Shown piece by piece: positions 16,896 through 25,605 of a DNA stretch of 64,000 bases (position 1 is its first letter; each line of letters begins with the position of its first letter). The notes under the pieces are model-generated. The model was not told where the DNA came from and searched no databases. It saw nothing but the letters and a program-made list of their open reading frames with translations. Position numbers and translations under genes: made by a program. Source of the DNA: Streptomyces zagrosensis (GTDB taxonomy: Bacteria > Actinomycetota > Actinomycetes > Streptomycetales > Streptomycetaceae); NCBI RefSeq assembly GCF_014203645.1, contig NZ_JACHJL010000001.1, positions 800,589-864,588 of the forward strand, given 5' to 3'.

Positions 16896-17267
16896 GTGGT
16901 GCGATCTGGTGAACGGGGCTCGACTCGGATCGCCGACCGTGTCATCGCGAAGATCGCTTCGCAGGCGGCACGGGAGGCGGTGCGCGGCGCCCAAAGTACG
17001 CAAAGAGCCCCCGGCAAGCCGCCACACGCCGCCGTCGCGGTACGCGACCGACCAGGCCGCGACGGGCTGCGCGGCGAGGCCCGGGTGCGGGTCGCGGTGG
17101 AACTTGGCTATCCCTGCGACATCGGTGCCCAGTGTGGCGCCGTGCGTCGTCAGGTGACCGGGCGGGTAGGGGCGTTGGCGGGGATGGACGTGCGGGAGGT
17201 GGCGGTCACGGTCGAGCGGCTGCACGTACCGGCGTTGGAGGGCGCAGGCCAGGGGAGGGTGCAGTGA
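16896..17267 (+). CDS. Second Asp23/Gls24-like protein
   Basis: 123 aa from GTG 16896 after GGTGAGG, only 6 bases after the previous stop. The Asp23 pattern is visible: STRIADRVIAKIASQAAREAVRG (first helix), then ARVRVAVELGYPCDIGAQCGAVRRQVTGRVGALAGMDVREVAVTVERL. It is shorter and more divergent than the first copy and lacks the acidic tail. Its stop overlaps the next start (GTGA), so the two are translationally coupled. Confidence 0.85.
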   Translation: MVRSGERGSTRIADRVIAKIASQAAREAVRGAQSTQRAPGKPPHAAVAVRDRPGRDGLRGEARVRVAVELGYPCDIGAQCGAVRRQVTGRVGALAGMDVREVAVTVERLHVPALEGAGQGRVQ

Positions 17268-18259
17268 GCGACGAGGAACCCACTGCCGACGAGGGTGCAG
17301 GCGACGGCCGGCGCGAGCCAGACGGCGCATCGGACACCCGCGGAGCATCCGGTTCCGCAACGGGCTCTGGCCCCGCCTCGGGTGACGGCGCCCCGTCCAG
17401 CGATGCGCGCGAGGCGCGTACGGCCGGCCCAGCCGGCGCATCCAGAACCGGAGGCGCCCCCTCATCGGACGCCGGATCAGCTCCGGACGGCGTACTGGCG
17501 TCCAGTGCAAAGACGACACGGCGACTGCCGGTGTTGGAGAAGGCGCCCGCCGGCGGCAGCCGCTCCTCCCAAGGGCTCGCCTCGTCCACCGCCGAAGGCT
17601 CCCTGGGCGGTGGCGCGTTCGAGGCCGCCGCTTCCGACGCGGCGGAGTCAGACGGCGGCGGCACCACGTCGGACCAGACCACCTCGTCAGCCAAGTACAC
17701 GCCCGCCCCCGGCGCCCACGAACGCGCTCGACGCTTTTGGTCCACCCGCCGCGTGCCCGCTGCGCTGCTCGCGCTCGTCGTACTCGGCGCGACCGGACTA
17801 CTGCTGTACGACGTGTCGGCAGTGCGGGCCGACCGGCCCGCGATGCGCTGGCGGCGACGGCTCAGCGACGAGTTGGCCACCCGGTCGCTGGATGACGTGT
17901 GGATCGTGACCGGGGCGTCGATCGCCATGGCGCTCGGCCTGTGGCTGATCATTTTGGCGCTTACTCCGGGACGGCGCGGGGTACTGCCGATGCGCCCCGA
18001 CACGCGGGTACGCGCCGGGCTCGACCGCTCGGCAGTGGCGCTGGTGCTACGGGACCGGGCCATGGAAGTACCCGGCGTGCGGGCCGTACGCGTCCATGCC
18101 GGACGACGCCGGGTCAAGGTGCGCGCGCTGGCGCACTTCAGGGAACTGGACGAGGTGCGCACGGACCTGGACGCCGCGCTCGACGACGGCATTCGGCAAC
18201 TCGGCCTGGCCCGCCGGCCGGGCCTGCGGGTACAGGTTCGACGGCCGACGAAGAGATGA
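17264..18259 (+). CDS. DUF6286 family membrane protein of the alkaline-shock cluster
   Basis: 331 aa from GTG 17264, overlapping the previous gene by 4 bases. The first 150 residues are disordered and rich in Ser, Gly, Ala and Asp. Two membrane helices follow (VPAALLALVVLGATGLLLY and VTGASIAMALGLWLIILAL). The C-terminus is cytoplasmic, with LVLRDRAMEVPGVRAVRVHAGRRRVKVRALAHFRELDEVR. This part repeats the strand-helix style of Asp23 and AmaP ends. Likely membrane anchor or scaffold for the Asp23 proteins. Confidence 0.85.
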   Translation: MSDEEPTADEGAGDGRREPDGASDTRGASGSATGSGPASGDGAPSSDAREARTAGPAGASRTGGAPSSDAGSAPDGVLASSAKTTRRLPVLEKAPAGGSRSSQGLASSTAEGSLGGGAFEAAASDAAESDGGGTTSDQTTSSAKYTPAPGAHERARRFWSTRRVPAALLALVVLGATGLLLYDVSAVRADRPAMRWRRRLSDELATRSLDDVWIVTGASIAMALGLWLIILALTPGRRGVLPMRPDTRVRAGLDRSAVALVLRDRAMEVPGVRAVRVHAGRRRVKVRALAHFRELDEVRTDLDAALDDGIRQLGLARRPGLRVQVRRPTKR

Positions 18260-18267
18260 GGCGGAAG

Positions 18268-18897
18268 ATGTCGGCGAAGCCGGTTCGGGTGGGACGGGCC
18301 AAGACGCGGGTCGTCAACCGGGTGCTCATGGCACTGGCCGGAGTGCTCTTGCTCGCCCTGGGGGCAGCCGTTTTGATCGGCGGGCTCGATCTGCAACGCC
18401 GCTGGAGTTTCAGCTTGCCCGGCAGCTGGCCCTTCGACGGGCCCGACGACGTACTGCTGACCCACGGCGACCGGCGGCGCTGGCGGGACGAGAACTGGTG
18501 GTGGCCGGTGGTCATCGCCGCACTCGCGCTGACCGTGCTACTCGCCCTGTGGTGGCTGCTTGCCCAGCTGCGGCGCCGGCGGCTGAGCGAGGTGCTGGTG
18601 GACAGCGGCGAGGGGGAGGGCGCGCTGCTGCGCGGCCGAGCCCTTGAGGGCGTCCTGAGTGCTGAGGCCGAGGCGATGGAAGGGGTCGAACGCGCCCACG
18701 TCACACTGCGCGGTCGCCGCACCGCCCCCGAGGCCCGGGTCAGGCTCGCCCTGGCCGCGCATGCCCAACCAGCGCAGACGCTGGCCACCTTGCGCGCCGA
18801 GGCCCTGGAGCACGCCCGCGCATCGGCCGGACTTGAGCAGTTGCCCGCCGAGGTCAGGCTGCGCGCGGTACGGCATCGGGCGGAACGGGTGAGCTGA
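18268..18897 (+). CDS. amaP: Alkaline shock response membrane anchor protein AmaP
   Basis: 209 aa from ATG 18268 with GAGG upstream (ATG 18256 in frame, overlapping the previous stop, is an alternative). Two helices: LMALAGVLLLALGAAVLIGGL and WPVVIAALALTVLLALWWLLA, separated by a periplasmic-side loop with Trp and Arg. The cytoplasmic end (GALLRGRALEGVLSAEAEAMEGVERAHVTLRGR) has the AmaP domain. Known AmaP proteins anchor Asp23 at the membrane in Staphylococcus. It closes the operon. Confidence 0.85.
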   Translation: MSAKPVRVGRAKTRVVNRVLMALAGVLLLALGAAVLIGGLDLQRRWSFSLPGSWPFDGPDDVLLTHGDRRRWRDENWWWPVVIAALALTVLLALWWLLAQLRRRRLSEVLVDSGEGEGALLRGRALEGVLSAEAEAMEGVERAHVTLRGRRTAPEARVRLALAAHAQPAQTLATLRAEALEHARASAGLEQLPAEVRLRAVRHRAERVS

Positions 18898-19025
18898 CGC
18901 GGCGATGCCCGGTGCCTGGCCGGGCACGCGGGCCGGGTGCGGGGCCGGGGGCGGGTGCGGGAGCGACTGGGCGTACCAGGCACGGGGGCGATCGCCACTT
19001 CCGTAGCGGCTTTCGGTGAGCGAAC

Positions 19026-19056
19026 AGGCCGCCCCCCCCTGGAAGGGGGACGGCCT
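19026..19056. terminator. Hairpin after the phospholipase gene
   Basis: Arms AGGCCG / CGGCCT with inner CCCCC / GGGGG pairing and a short CCCTGGAA loop region, about 27 bases beyond the PI-PLC stop. A strong GC stem without T-run, as is usual in Streptomyces. It separates the amaP and phospholipase transcripts. Confidence 0.7.
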
Positions 19057-19082
19057 GAGGCATGCTCGACAGGGGCGCGGTG

Positions 19083-20642
19083 CTACCGGGGGCAGACGTC
19101 CTGGGTGACCTTGCCGCCCGACTTGGAGGCGGTGGCCGGGTCCATCGACAGGCACAGGTTCGTCCAGTTGTTCCTGAACCAGTAGGCCGGCCGGGACCCG
19201 TTCGCGGTGGCGAGCTTGGTCGGCATGACCTCCCACATCTGACTGCCCGAGAACCAGCGGGTCTCGCACGGCCACCAGAAGAGCTGGGTGCCGGCCTTGG
19301 GCGTGACACCGTCGTTGTAGGGCATGGTCAGGCACTTGCCGTTGCTCGCCTTGATCCAGAAGTGGCCCTTGCCGTCGAACGTGTCCGGCTTCGTAGCCAC
19401 CCACTGGTGGCTACTGGGCGGGCTCGACTGGCACGCGCGCTGGGTGACCAGGCCGCCGTTCTTGGAGCTGTCGAACTCCGGTCCGCGGACCATGCACCGG
19501 TCCTGGTACTGGCTGTTGTTGTACGTCTTGTCGGGGTTGACCAGCCAGATCGATCGCTGGCCGCCCTTGACCTCGTTGTCGCCGTTGTGGTCGATGATCG
19601 CGTTCACCAGGCCCCAGCCCGGGAAGTCCGTCATGATGATGCCGACGCGGCCCGCACTGGTGTTGAGGTGCTTCATCAGGTGGTAGTTGACTCCGGGGAC
19701 CTGGGTGTTCACACCGTTCCGGTTCTCCCACCATCCACCGGCCAGCAGGGACGGGAAAAGATTGGGAAATTTGGACCCGGACGAATATGTCACGTACAGA
19801 TCATTGGGGGAGCCGGCGATCGCCTTGTCGACGTTGTCCTTGACGTCACCCCACTTCTCCCCGATGCTCCCTGGCGCCCAGTTGTCTTCCTGCCTGTCGT
19901 TGAAGCCCTTGAGCCCGTAGTCGTCGGTTTCGGCACTGTCGAAGCTGCCCAGGACCACCTTGCCGCGGACCTGCCCGAGCGTGGGCACGCTCGCCCGGCC
20001 GGCACCGGACACCGAGGCGGTGTAGAAGAGGCCGGGGTACTTCCGCACGTAGTCGCCGAAGATCGCCCGGACCTTTTCCGGGGTCACCGACTTGGGGTCA
20101 TTCGCGCACTCAGGGGCGTCGACGCCCGTGTACGGGCATTCGGCCTTCAGGCGCATAATGATCGACTCGGTCGGGTGCGCGCGGAGGAACGACTGCGCCT
20201 TGCTCAGGACGTCGTCGAAATTGGCGTTCTGATAGTACGCGCCGTGGTGGATCGTGAAGGAGGCGTTCCCGGAGACGCGGGCCCGGATGTCGATGGCCCG
20301 GATGCCGCGGTCCAACTGGGCCGTCAGGGTGTCCGCGCTGTCCCCCCAGTCCTCCTGCGTCTGCACCCAGGACCCGCCGTGGATCGCGAGCGTGTCATGG
20401 GTGCCGGGGATGGACATGTTCGAGAGCTTGGTGTCGCTCGCGATGCCCCACATCCACTCGGCGCGGTCCGCCTGACCGAGGTTCTTGAAGGCGTCCTCGT
20501 TGGTCGAACCGGCCGCCCCGGCGGTGGCGGGGCTGAGCAGCGTGGCGCTCAGGGCGAGGCAGGCGGCCGAGACCAGAACGGCCAACCGGCGGGAGCGCCG
20601 GGGCGGTCGGACGCCGTCGGCGCGGGCGATGGTGCGGGTCAT
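19083..20642 (-). CDS. Secreted PI-PLC-like phosphodiesterase with C-terminal ricin-type lectin region
   Basis: 519 aa with an N-terminal signal (RRSRRLAVLVSAACLALSATLLSPATAGAAG). The phospholipase X-type domain shows SIPGTHDTLA with the first catalytic His (about residue 81) and FTIHHGAYYQ with the second. It continues to about residue 350 (IIMTDFPGWGLVNAIIDHN). The remaining 165 residues have Cys pairs and repeated W/Q-rich blocks (CQSSPPSSHQWVAT, GKCLTMPYNDG, NLCLSMDPATASKSGG), i.e. a ricin-type carbohydrate-binding module. It probably cleaves phosphoinositide- or GPI-type lipids outside the cell. Three 11-bp tandem repeats lie 54 bases upstream. Confidence 0.88.
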   Translation of the reverse strand: MTRTIARADGVRPPRRSRRLAVLVSAACLALSATLLSPATAGAAGSTNEDAFKNLGQADRAEWMWGIASDTKLSNMSIPGTHDTLAIHGGSWVQTQEDWGDSADTLTAQLDRGIRAIDIRARVSGNASFTIHHGAYYQNANFDDVLSKAQSFLRAHPTESIIMRLKAECPYTGVDAPECANDPKSVTPEKVRAIFGDYVRKYPGLFYTASVSGAGRASVPTLGQVRGKVVLGSFDSAETDDYGLKGFNDRQEDNWAPGSIGEKWGDVKDNVDKAIAGSPNDLYVTYSSGSKFPNLFPSLLAGGWWENRNGVNTQVPGVNYHLMKHLNTSAGRVGIIMTDFPGWGLVNAIIDHNGDNEVKGGQRSIWLVNPDKTYNNSQYQDRCMVRGPEFDSSKNGGLVTQRACQSSPPSSHQWVATKPDTFDGKGHFWIKASNGKCLTMPYNDGVTPKAGTQLFWWPCETRWFSGSQMWEVMPTKLATANGSRPAYWFRNNWTNLCLSMDPATASKSGGKVTQDVCPR

Positions 20643-20695
20643 GGAACTCCTGACCGAGTACGGGCGGCGGTGCGAAATCCAGCCTGTCCCGCACC

Positions 20696-20728
20696 GCTCA
20701 CGTTTTGCTTACGTCCCGCTTACGTCCG
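20696..20728. promoter_or_regulatory. Three tandem 11-bp repeats upstream of the PI-PLC gene
   Basis: On the plus strand: GCTCACGTTTT, GCTTACGTCCC, GCTTACGTCCG, in perfect 11-base register. Period and partial core (G-T-C/T-A-C) resemble PhoP direct-repeat units, but the repeat is on the strand opposite to the gene and the match to GTTCACC is weak. Candidate operator for phosphate-controlled phospholipase expression. Confidence 0.45.
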
Positions 20729-20746
20729 GCCCGCCGCGAAACCAGC

Positions 20747-21502
20747 TCACAACCCGGGCAGCGCACCGCCATCCACCGGCAGCATCACGCCGGTCAGATA
20801 CGAAGCGGCCGGCGAGAGCAGGAACGCGGCAGTGCGGCCGAACTCCTGGGGGGTGCCGTAGCGGCGCAGCGGAATGGTGGCGCTGTGCCGCTCGCGTGCC
20901 GCGTCCGTGTCGCCCGAGAGCCCGTCGAGCTCCCGTACCCGGTCGGTGTCGATGCGCGCGGGCAGCAATCCCACGACGCGGATGCCGCGCGGGCCGACCT
21001 CGGCGGCCAGTGACTTGGCGAAGCCGGCCAGTCCCGGGCGCAGCCCGTTGGAGATGGTCAGGTTCGGGATCGGCTCCCGCACGGACCCGGACAGGACGAG
21101 GCCGATCACCCCACCGGAGGTGAGCGATTCGGCCGCCGTACGAGCCAGCCTCACCGCGCCGAGGAACACCGACTCAAAGGCCGTGAGCCACTGCGCGTCG
21201 GTGTTCTCGGCTGCCGAACCCGCTGGCGGGCCGCCGACGCTGATGAGAATGCCGTCGAAGCGGCCGAAACGCTCGCGGGCGGTGTCGATCAGCCGCCCGG
21301 CAGCTGCCGGATCGGCGTTGTCCGCGGCCACGCCGAACGCGCCGGAGCCCAGCGCCTGGGCCGCGGCGGTGACCTTCTCCTCGTCCCGGCCGCTGATGAC
21401 GACCTTCGCCCCGTCGCCGACGAGTTCGCGCGCGGTGGCGTTGCCCAGGCCGCGGGTGGCACCCGTGACGACGTATACCCGGTCTTTGAGTCCAAGATCC
21501 AT
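20747..21502 (-). CDS. SDR family protein lacking the YxxxK catalytic motif
   Basis: 251 aa with a normal cofactor site (VTGATRGLGNATAREL, TGxxxGxG) and typical end (SYLTGVMLPVDGG). At the catalytic position, however, the sequence is LTISNGLRPGLAGFAKSLA. Aligned to YAASKAGLVGFARSLA this puts Ser for Tyr and Arg for Lys. The upstream Ser is in LVLSGSVRE. It may therefore be a non-standard reductase or a binding protein. It starts 4 bases after the GH15 stop, so the two are one operon. Annotated as oxidoreductase in relatives, as far as I recall. Confidence 0.85.
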   Translation of the reverse strand: MDLGLKDRVYVVTGATRGLGNATARELVGDGAKVVISGRDEEKVTAAAQALGSGAFGVAADNADPAAAGRLIDTARERFGRFDGILISVGGPPAGSAAENTDAQWLTAFESVFLGAVRLARTAAESLTSGGVIGLVLSGSVREPIPNLTISNGLRPGLAGFAKSLAAEVGPRGIRVVGLLPARIDTDRVRELDGLSGDTDAARERHSATIPLRRYGTPQEFGRTAAFLLSPAASYLTGVMLPVDGGALPGL

Positions 21503-21506
21503 GGCC

Positions 21507-23417
21507 TTAGTCTGCCGTGATCAGCCCGGACAATGCGAGGGCCGTCCCCACCAGGCCGATGTGGCTGAATGCCTGCGGGAAGTTCCCCAGCTGGCGGCCG
21601 TGCTGGACGTCGTACTCCTCGGCGAGTAGACCGACGTCGTTACGGAGCGAGAGCAGGCGCTCGAAAAGGGCGGTGGCGTCCTTGGTGCGGCCGATGAGGT
21701 GCAGCGCGTCCGCGAGCCAGAACGAGCAGACCAAGAACGGCGCCTCCGTGCCGGTCAGCCCGTCGATCGAGGTGCCGTCCGTGCTGTAGCGGCGCAGGAG
21801 TCCGTTCTCGCTCAGTTCCCTTTGCACCGCATCCACGGTGCCGACGACGCGCGGGTCGTTCGGTGGCAAGAACCCGACCCGCGGGATGAGCAGGGTGGCC
21901 GCGTCCAATTCGGTGGAGCCGTAGGACTGGGTGAAGGTGCCGCGCTCGGCGTCAAAGCCCTTCGTGCACACCTCGCGGTGCACCTCATCGCGCATCGCCC
22001 GCCAGCGCGCCGGGTCGCCGTGCAACGTGGGGTGCTTTTCGAGGGTGCGCACCGCGCGGTCAGCCGCGACCCAGGCCATCACCTTGGAGTGCACGAAGTG
22101 TCGGCGCGGCCCGCGGACCTCCCACAGCCCCTCGTCCGGGTCGCGCCACCGCGACTCAAGGAAGTCGAGAAGCTCGCATTGCAAGCTCCAGGCCGTCGCC
22201 GTGGCCTGGAGGCCAAAGCTCCTGGCGAGGGCGAGGGAGTCGATCACCTCACCGTAGATATCGAGCTGGAGCTGGTTGACGGCGTCGTTGCCGATACGTA
22301 CCGGCGTCGAGTCCTCGTAACCCGGCAGCCAGCCGAGCTCCGTCTCGGCCAGTCGGCGCTCGCCGGAGATCCCGTACATGATCTGTAGGTCGGCGGGGTC
22401 GCCCGCGACCGCGCGCAGCAGCCAGTCTCGCCAGGCGGCGGCCTCCTCGGTGAACCCGGTGCGGACCAGCGCGCCCAGCGCCAGGGTGGAGTCGCGCAGC
22501 CAGCAGTAGCGGTAGTCCCAGTTGCGTACGCCGCCGATTTCCTCCGGCAACGAGGTGGTCGGCGCGGCCACGATGCCGCCGGTCGGTGCGTAAGTCAGTC
22601 CCTTGAGGGTGATCAGCGACCGTACGACGGCCTCGCGGTATGGACCCTCGTAGGTGCACTGTGACGTCCAGGCGCACCAGTCCTCGCGGCTGTGCTCCAG
22701 GGCCTCGTACGGGTCGATGAGCTCCGGCCGCTGCTCGTGTGAGGGGTGCCACGTCAGGACGAACGCCACCCGCTCACCGGCCGCAACGCTGAACTCGGAG
22801 CGGGTGCTGAAGTCCTGGCCGTAGGTGGGCACCTCGGGCTCGCTGCGCAACCAGACCGAGTCGGGGCCCGCGACGGCGACCCGGTGGCCGTCGCACCGTC
22901 GCATCCACGGGACGACATGGCCGTAGTCGAAGCGCAGCCGCAGCACGCTGTGCATTTCGACCCGTCCGGACATGCCCTCGACGATGCGGACCACATCCGG
23001 GGCGCGGTCGCGCTGGGGCATGAAGTCCAGCACCCGGACGGAACCGGTCGTGGTCTCCCAAATGGTCTCCAAAATCAGGGTGTCGGGCAGATAGGAACGG
23101 CGCGTACAGCGGGCGCGCTCGCCCTCACCCGCGCCGTCGCCGCCACGGGGCTCCCCCCGCCCTCGCGCTGACCCACCGTGCTCGCCGTCGTCATGCGCGT
23201 CCGCGCGCCCGTCTCGGGCCCTGGCACCGTGCTCGCCGTCCACGGGGGCGGGGGCGATGGTCCAGTGGCCGTTGTCACGGTCGCCGAGGAGCGCCGCGAA
23301 ACAGGCGCCCGAGTCATAACGGGGCAGGCAGAGCCAGTCGATCGATCCGTCCCGGCCGACCAGCGCGGCCGTCTGGAGGTCGCCGATCATGGCGTAATCT
23401 TCGATGCGTTGGGCCAT
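21507..23417 (-). CDS. GH15 family glycoside hydrolase (glucoamylase/trehalase type)
   Basis: 636 aa, cytosolic (no signal). N-terminal segment IEDYAMIGDLQTAALVGRDGSIDWLCLPRYDS is characteristic of the bacterial GH15 group. EIGGVRNWDYRYCWLRDS holds the conserved acid and Trp/Arg cluster of the (alpha/alpha)6 barrel. LLAEEYDVQHGRQLGNFPQAFSHIGLV marks the second catalytic region near the C-terminus. Actinobacterial members include alpha,alpha-trehalases and glucoamylases, so substrate is undecided. A Glu/Asp/Gly/Arg-rich insertion at about residues 60-100 is unusual and poorly conserved in style. Operon with the SDR downstream. Confidence 0.9.
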   Translation of the reverse strand: MAQRIEDYAMIGDLQTAALVGRDGSIDWLCLPRYDSGACFAALLGDRDNGHWTIAPAPVDGEHGARARDGRADAHDDGEHGGSARGRGEPRGGDGAGEGERARCTRRSYLPDTLILETIWETTTGSVRVLDFMPQRDRAPDVVRIVEGMSGRVEMHSVLRLRFDYGHVVPWMRRCDGHRVAVAGPDSVWLRSEPEVPTYGQDFSTRSEFSVAAGERVAFVLTWHPSHEQRPELIDPYEALEHSREDWCAWTSQCTYEGPYREAVVRSLITLKGLTYAPTGGIVAAPTTSLPEEIGGVRNWDYRYCWLRDSTLALGALVRTGFTEEAAAWRDWLLRAVAGDPADLQIMYGISGERRLAETELGWLPGYEDSTPVRIGNDAVNQLQLDIYGEVIDSLALARSFGLQATATAWSLQCELLDFLESRWRDPDEGLWEVRGPRRHFVHSKVMAWVAADRAVRTLEKHPTLHGDPARWRAMRDEVHREVCTKGFDAERGTFTQSYGSTELDAATLLIPRVGFLPPNDPRVVGTVDAVQRELSENGLLRRYSTDGTSIDGLTGTEAPFLVCSFWLADALHLIGRTKDATALFERLLSLRNDVGLLAEEYDVQHGRQLGNFPQAFSHIGLVGTALALSGLITAD

Positions 23418-23501
23418 GCCCGGGCGTGTTCCCGCTGAACGGGGCCCTACGCAGCAGCGGCGGCCGTCTGGGCTACACGTTGCACCGGTGGTCGGCCGTG
23501 G

Positions 23502-24407
23502 CTACTTCGGCGAAACCGGCCGGAGTGTGGAGTGCGCCCCGCTGCCCGTCGTTGAGGGGGACAGGTCCGCGTCGGCTGATGGCTCGTCGCCGCTGGGGCT
23601 GGCAGCTGCCGCCGCTTCCTCGGCTTTCCTCGCAGCCTTCGCGGCCTTCGCCGCTGCTGCCGCCTGATCGCGCAGCTCCCTGCGGAAGAGCACCACCCAG
23701 CCGATCGGTACGGCGGCGGTGAACAGCCACCACTGGACCGCGTACGCCATGTGCGAGCCGATGCCACTGGTGTCGGGGGTGGGGACCGGCTCCGGCTGGT
23801 TAGTGCCCCTGGGGGTGGACCCGGTCAGCTCGATATAGCCGTTGAGCATGGGCCGGCCGACTGACGCGGCTTGGCGCTCGCTGCTGATGAGCATGACCTG
23901 GCGCTGCGGCAGACCCTTCTTGTCCTTGATGCCGCTGCTGCCGGTGCTCTCGTCCGCCCTGAGCCGGCCGGAGACGGCGACCTCGCCCGAGGGCGGGGCG
24001 GGGACCTTGGGGAAGCGGGTCAGATTGCCCGGTGCCGGAATCCAGCCTCGGTTGATCAACACGGCCTTGCCGTCAGCCAGGAGTAGCGGGGTGACGACGA
24101 AGTAGCCGATGGACTGCTCGTCGGCACCGGTGCGCTGGCGCACCACCACCTCATGCCGGGCGTCGTACCTGCCGGCGGCCGTCACCTTGCGGGAGGTGTC
24201 CTTCTTCGCCACGTCGCGGCCGACCCCGGTCAGTTCGCCCACCGGGACCGCAGGAGCGTTCAGGCTCTTGGACACCTGCTGGTTGTGCGCGACTCGCTGC
24301 TCGTGGCGGTGGAGCTGCCAGAAGCCCAGCTCGATCATCACGGGGATGAGGACGAGCCCCACCAGGGTGAGAATCACCCACTGCCGGGACAACAGGAAGC
24401 GGTACAC
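23502..24407 (-). CDS. SURF1 family cytochrome c oxidase assembly protein
   Basis: 301 aa from GTG 24407 (VYRFLLSRQWVILTL); the longer frame upstream is Arg/His-rich shadow. The first helix (WVILTLVGLVLIPVMIELGFWQLHRHE) ends with the SURF1 W-Q-RR-type motif. A large exterior domain contains GRYDARHEVVVRQRT and VLINRGWIPA. The second helix is MAYAVQWWLFTAAVPIGWVVLF. The last 60 residues are a Lys/Ala/Glu-rich coiled region and disordered tail. Helps haem/copper assembly of cytochrome oxidase. Ribosome site is weak, so the exact start is uncertain. Confidence 0.9.
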   Translation of the reverse strand: MYRFLLSRQWVILTLVGLVLIPVMIELGFWQLHRHEQRVAHNQQVSKSLNAPAVPVGELTGVGRDVAKKDTSRKVTAAGRYDARHEVVVRQRTGADEQSIGYFVVTPLLLADGKAVLINRGWIPAPGNLTRFPKVPAPPSGEVAVSGRLRADESTGSSGIKDKKGLPQRQVMLISSERQAASVGRPMLNGYIELTGSTPRGTNQPEPVPTPDTSGIGSHMAYAVQWWLFTAAVPIGWVVLFRRELRDQAAAAAKAAKAARKAEEAAAAASPSGDEPSADADLSPSTTGSGAHSTLRPVSPK

Positions 24408-24597
24408 CCCACGACCGTACAACTCGGTCGCGGGATGGAAGCGCCCGGGGCCGTTCTCCGACCGTGTTGGGCGCGGCCAATGTGGTGTGCCCAGGGTGTG
24501 CTGAGCGGGACTGCCGGGCTGTGAGCAGTGCGACGGGCCGTGAACCGAGCGGTTAGCCCCATGCAGCTCAGCCCGATGCAGCTCAGCCCGATGCCGT

Positions 24598-25605
24598 TCA
24601 GCCCGATGCCGCTTCCACGGACTGGAGCAGTTGCATGAACGCCGCCTCATCGATCACCGGCGTGCCGAACGAGCGGGCCTTGATCACCTTGGACGTGGGG
24701 GAGTCGGGGTCATTGGTGACCAGCACGCTCGTGAGCCGCGAGACGCTGGTCGCCACGTGCAACCCGGCATCGACGGCCCGATCCTCCAACAGTTCCCGAT
24801 CGACCGAGGTGTCGCCGGAAAATGCCACGCGCATCCCCTGTGACAGCCGTCCACCCGGTACGTAGCGTCCGGGGTTGGGATACGGGCACGCGGGACGCTT
24901 TCGGCTGGGGCGCCAACTCGTCGGGCGGTAGCCAGCGCGCTGGCCCGGAAGTCGGTCGCCAGCCGTGGGCGCGTCTGACCACTCGGTGAGCGGCTGGCAG
25001 GCGAGGAGCGGCAACCGTACGCCGGACGCCGCCGCGAGATGCAGGCTGGGCCGAAAGGTCTCGGCGAGCACCCGCGCATCGTCCAGCGCATGGTGGGCCC
25101 GCCGCTGGATGACGCCATAGTGCGCGGCCAGTGACTCCAGCTTGTGGTTGGGCAGCGGCAGCCCCAGCTCCTTGGAGAGGGCGATGGTGCACAGCCGCTG
25201 CCGGACCGGGGCGGCGCCCTGCGCGCGTGCGTACTCCCGGGCGATCATCGACCAGTCGAAGACGGCATTGTGCGCCACGAGCACTCGGCCGTCCAGGCGC
25301 CGCGCGAACTCGTCGGCGATGGCCGGGAAGAGCGGGGCATGTGCCAGTTCGCTGCTGGTGAGGCCGTGAATCCAGACCGGGCCCGGGTCGCGCTGCGGAT
25401 TGACCAGCGTGTACCAGTGGTCCTGTACCTCGCCATGCGCGTCAAGTTGGTAGACGGCGGCCGACACTATGCGGTCATCGCGGGCGAGCCCGGTGGTTTC
25501 CACGTCAACGACCGCATACCCCTCGGGGTAGGCGGTCGGCCACGGGGACGGCGGAGCGGACTGCGGAGGAATCCGCGGTGCGGCTGCCGGTCGGTCTTCA
25601 AGCAT
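24598..25605 (-). CDS. DEDDh 3'-5' exonuclease (DnaQ-like) with BRCT-like C-terminus
   Basis: 335 aa from ATG 25605. Exonuclease motifs: YAVVDVETTGL (ExoI Asp-Glu, about residues 33-37), VLVAHNAVFDWSMI (ExoII) and RAHHALDDARVLAE (ExoIII with His and Asp). The last 90 residues start at RLSQGMRVAFSGDTSVDRELLEDRAVDAGLHVATSVS, which has the BRCT shape (G-x-x-x-F-SG, second helix, V-T-N). Similar exonuclease-BRCT proteins are found across actinomycetes. Probably DNA repair or proofreading. Not a replicative epsilon subunit in a polymerase operon. Confidence 0.88.
   Translation of the reverse strand: MLEDRPAAAPRIPPQSAPPSPWPTAYPEGYAVVDVETTGLARDDRIVSAAVYQLDAHGEVQDHWYTLVNPQRDPGPVWIHGLTSSELAHAPLFPAIADEFARRLDGRVLVAHNAVFDWSMIAREYARAQGAAPVRQRLCTIALSKELGLPLPNHKLESLAAHYGVIQRRAHHALDDARVLAETFRPSLHLAAASGVRLPLLACQPLTEWSDAPTAGDRLPGQRAGYRPTSWRPSRKRPACPYPNPGRYVPGGRLSQGMRVAFSGDTSVDRELLEDRAVDAGLHVATSVSRLTSVLVTNDPDSPTSKVIKARSFGTPVIDEAAFMQLLQSVEAASG

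Noticed and set aside
19062..20861. 599-codon plus-strand frame opposite the phospholipase gene
   Set aside because: Composition is Val/Arg/Gly-rich, antisense to a gene with signal peptide and catalytic motifs; no ribosome site.
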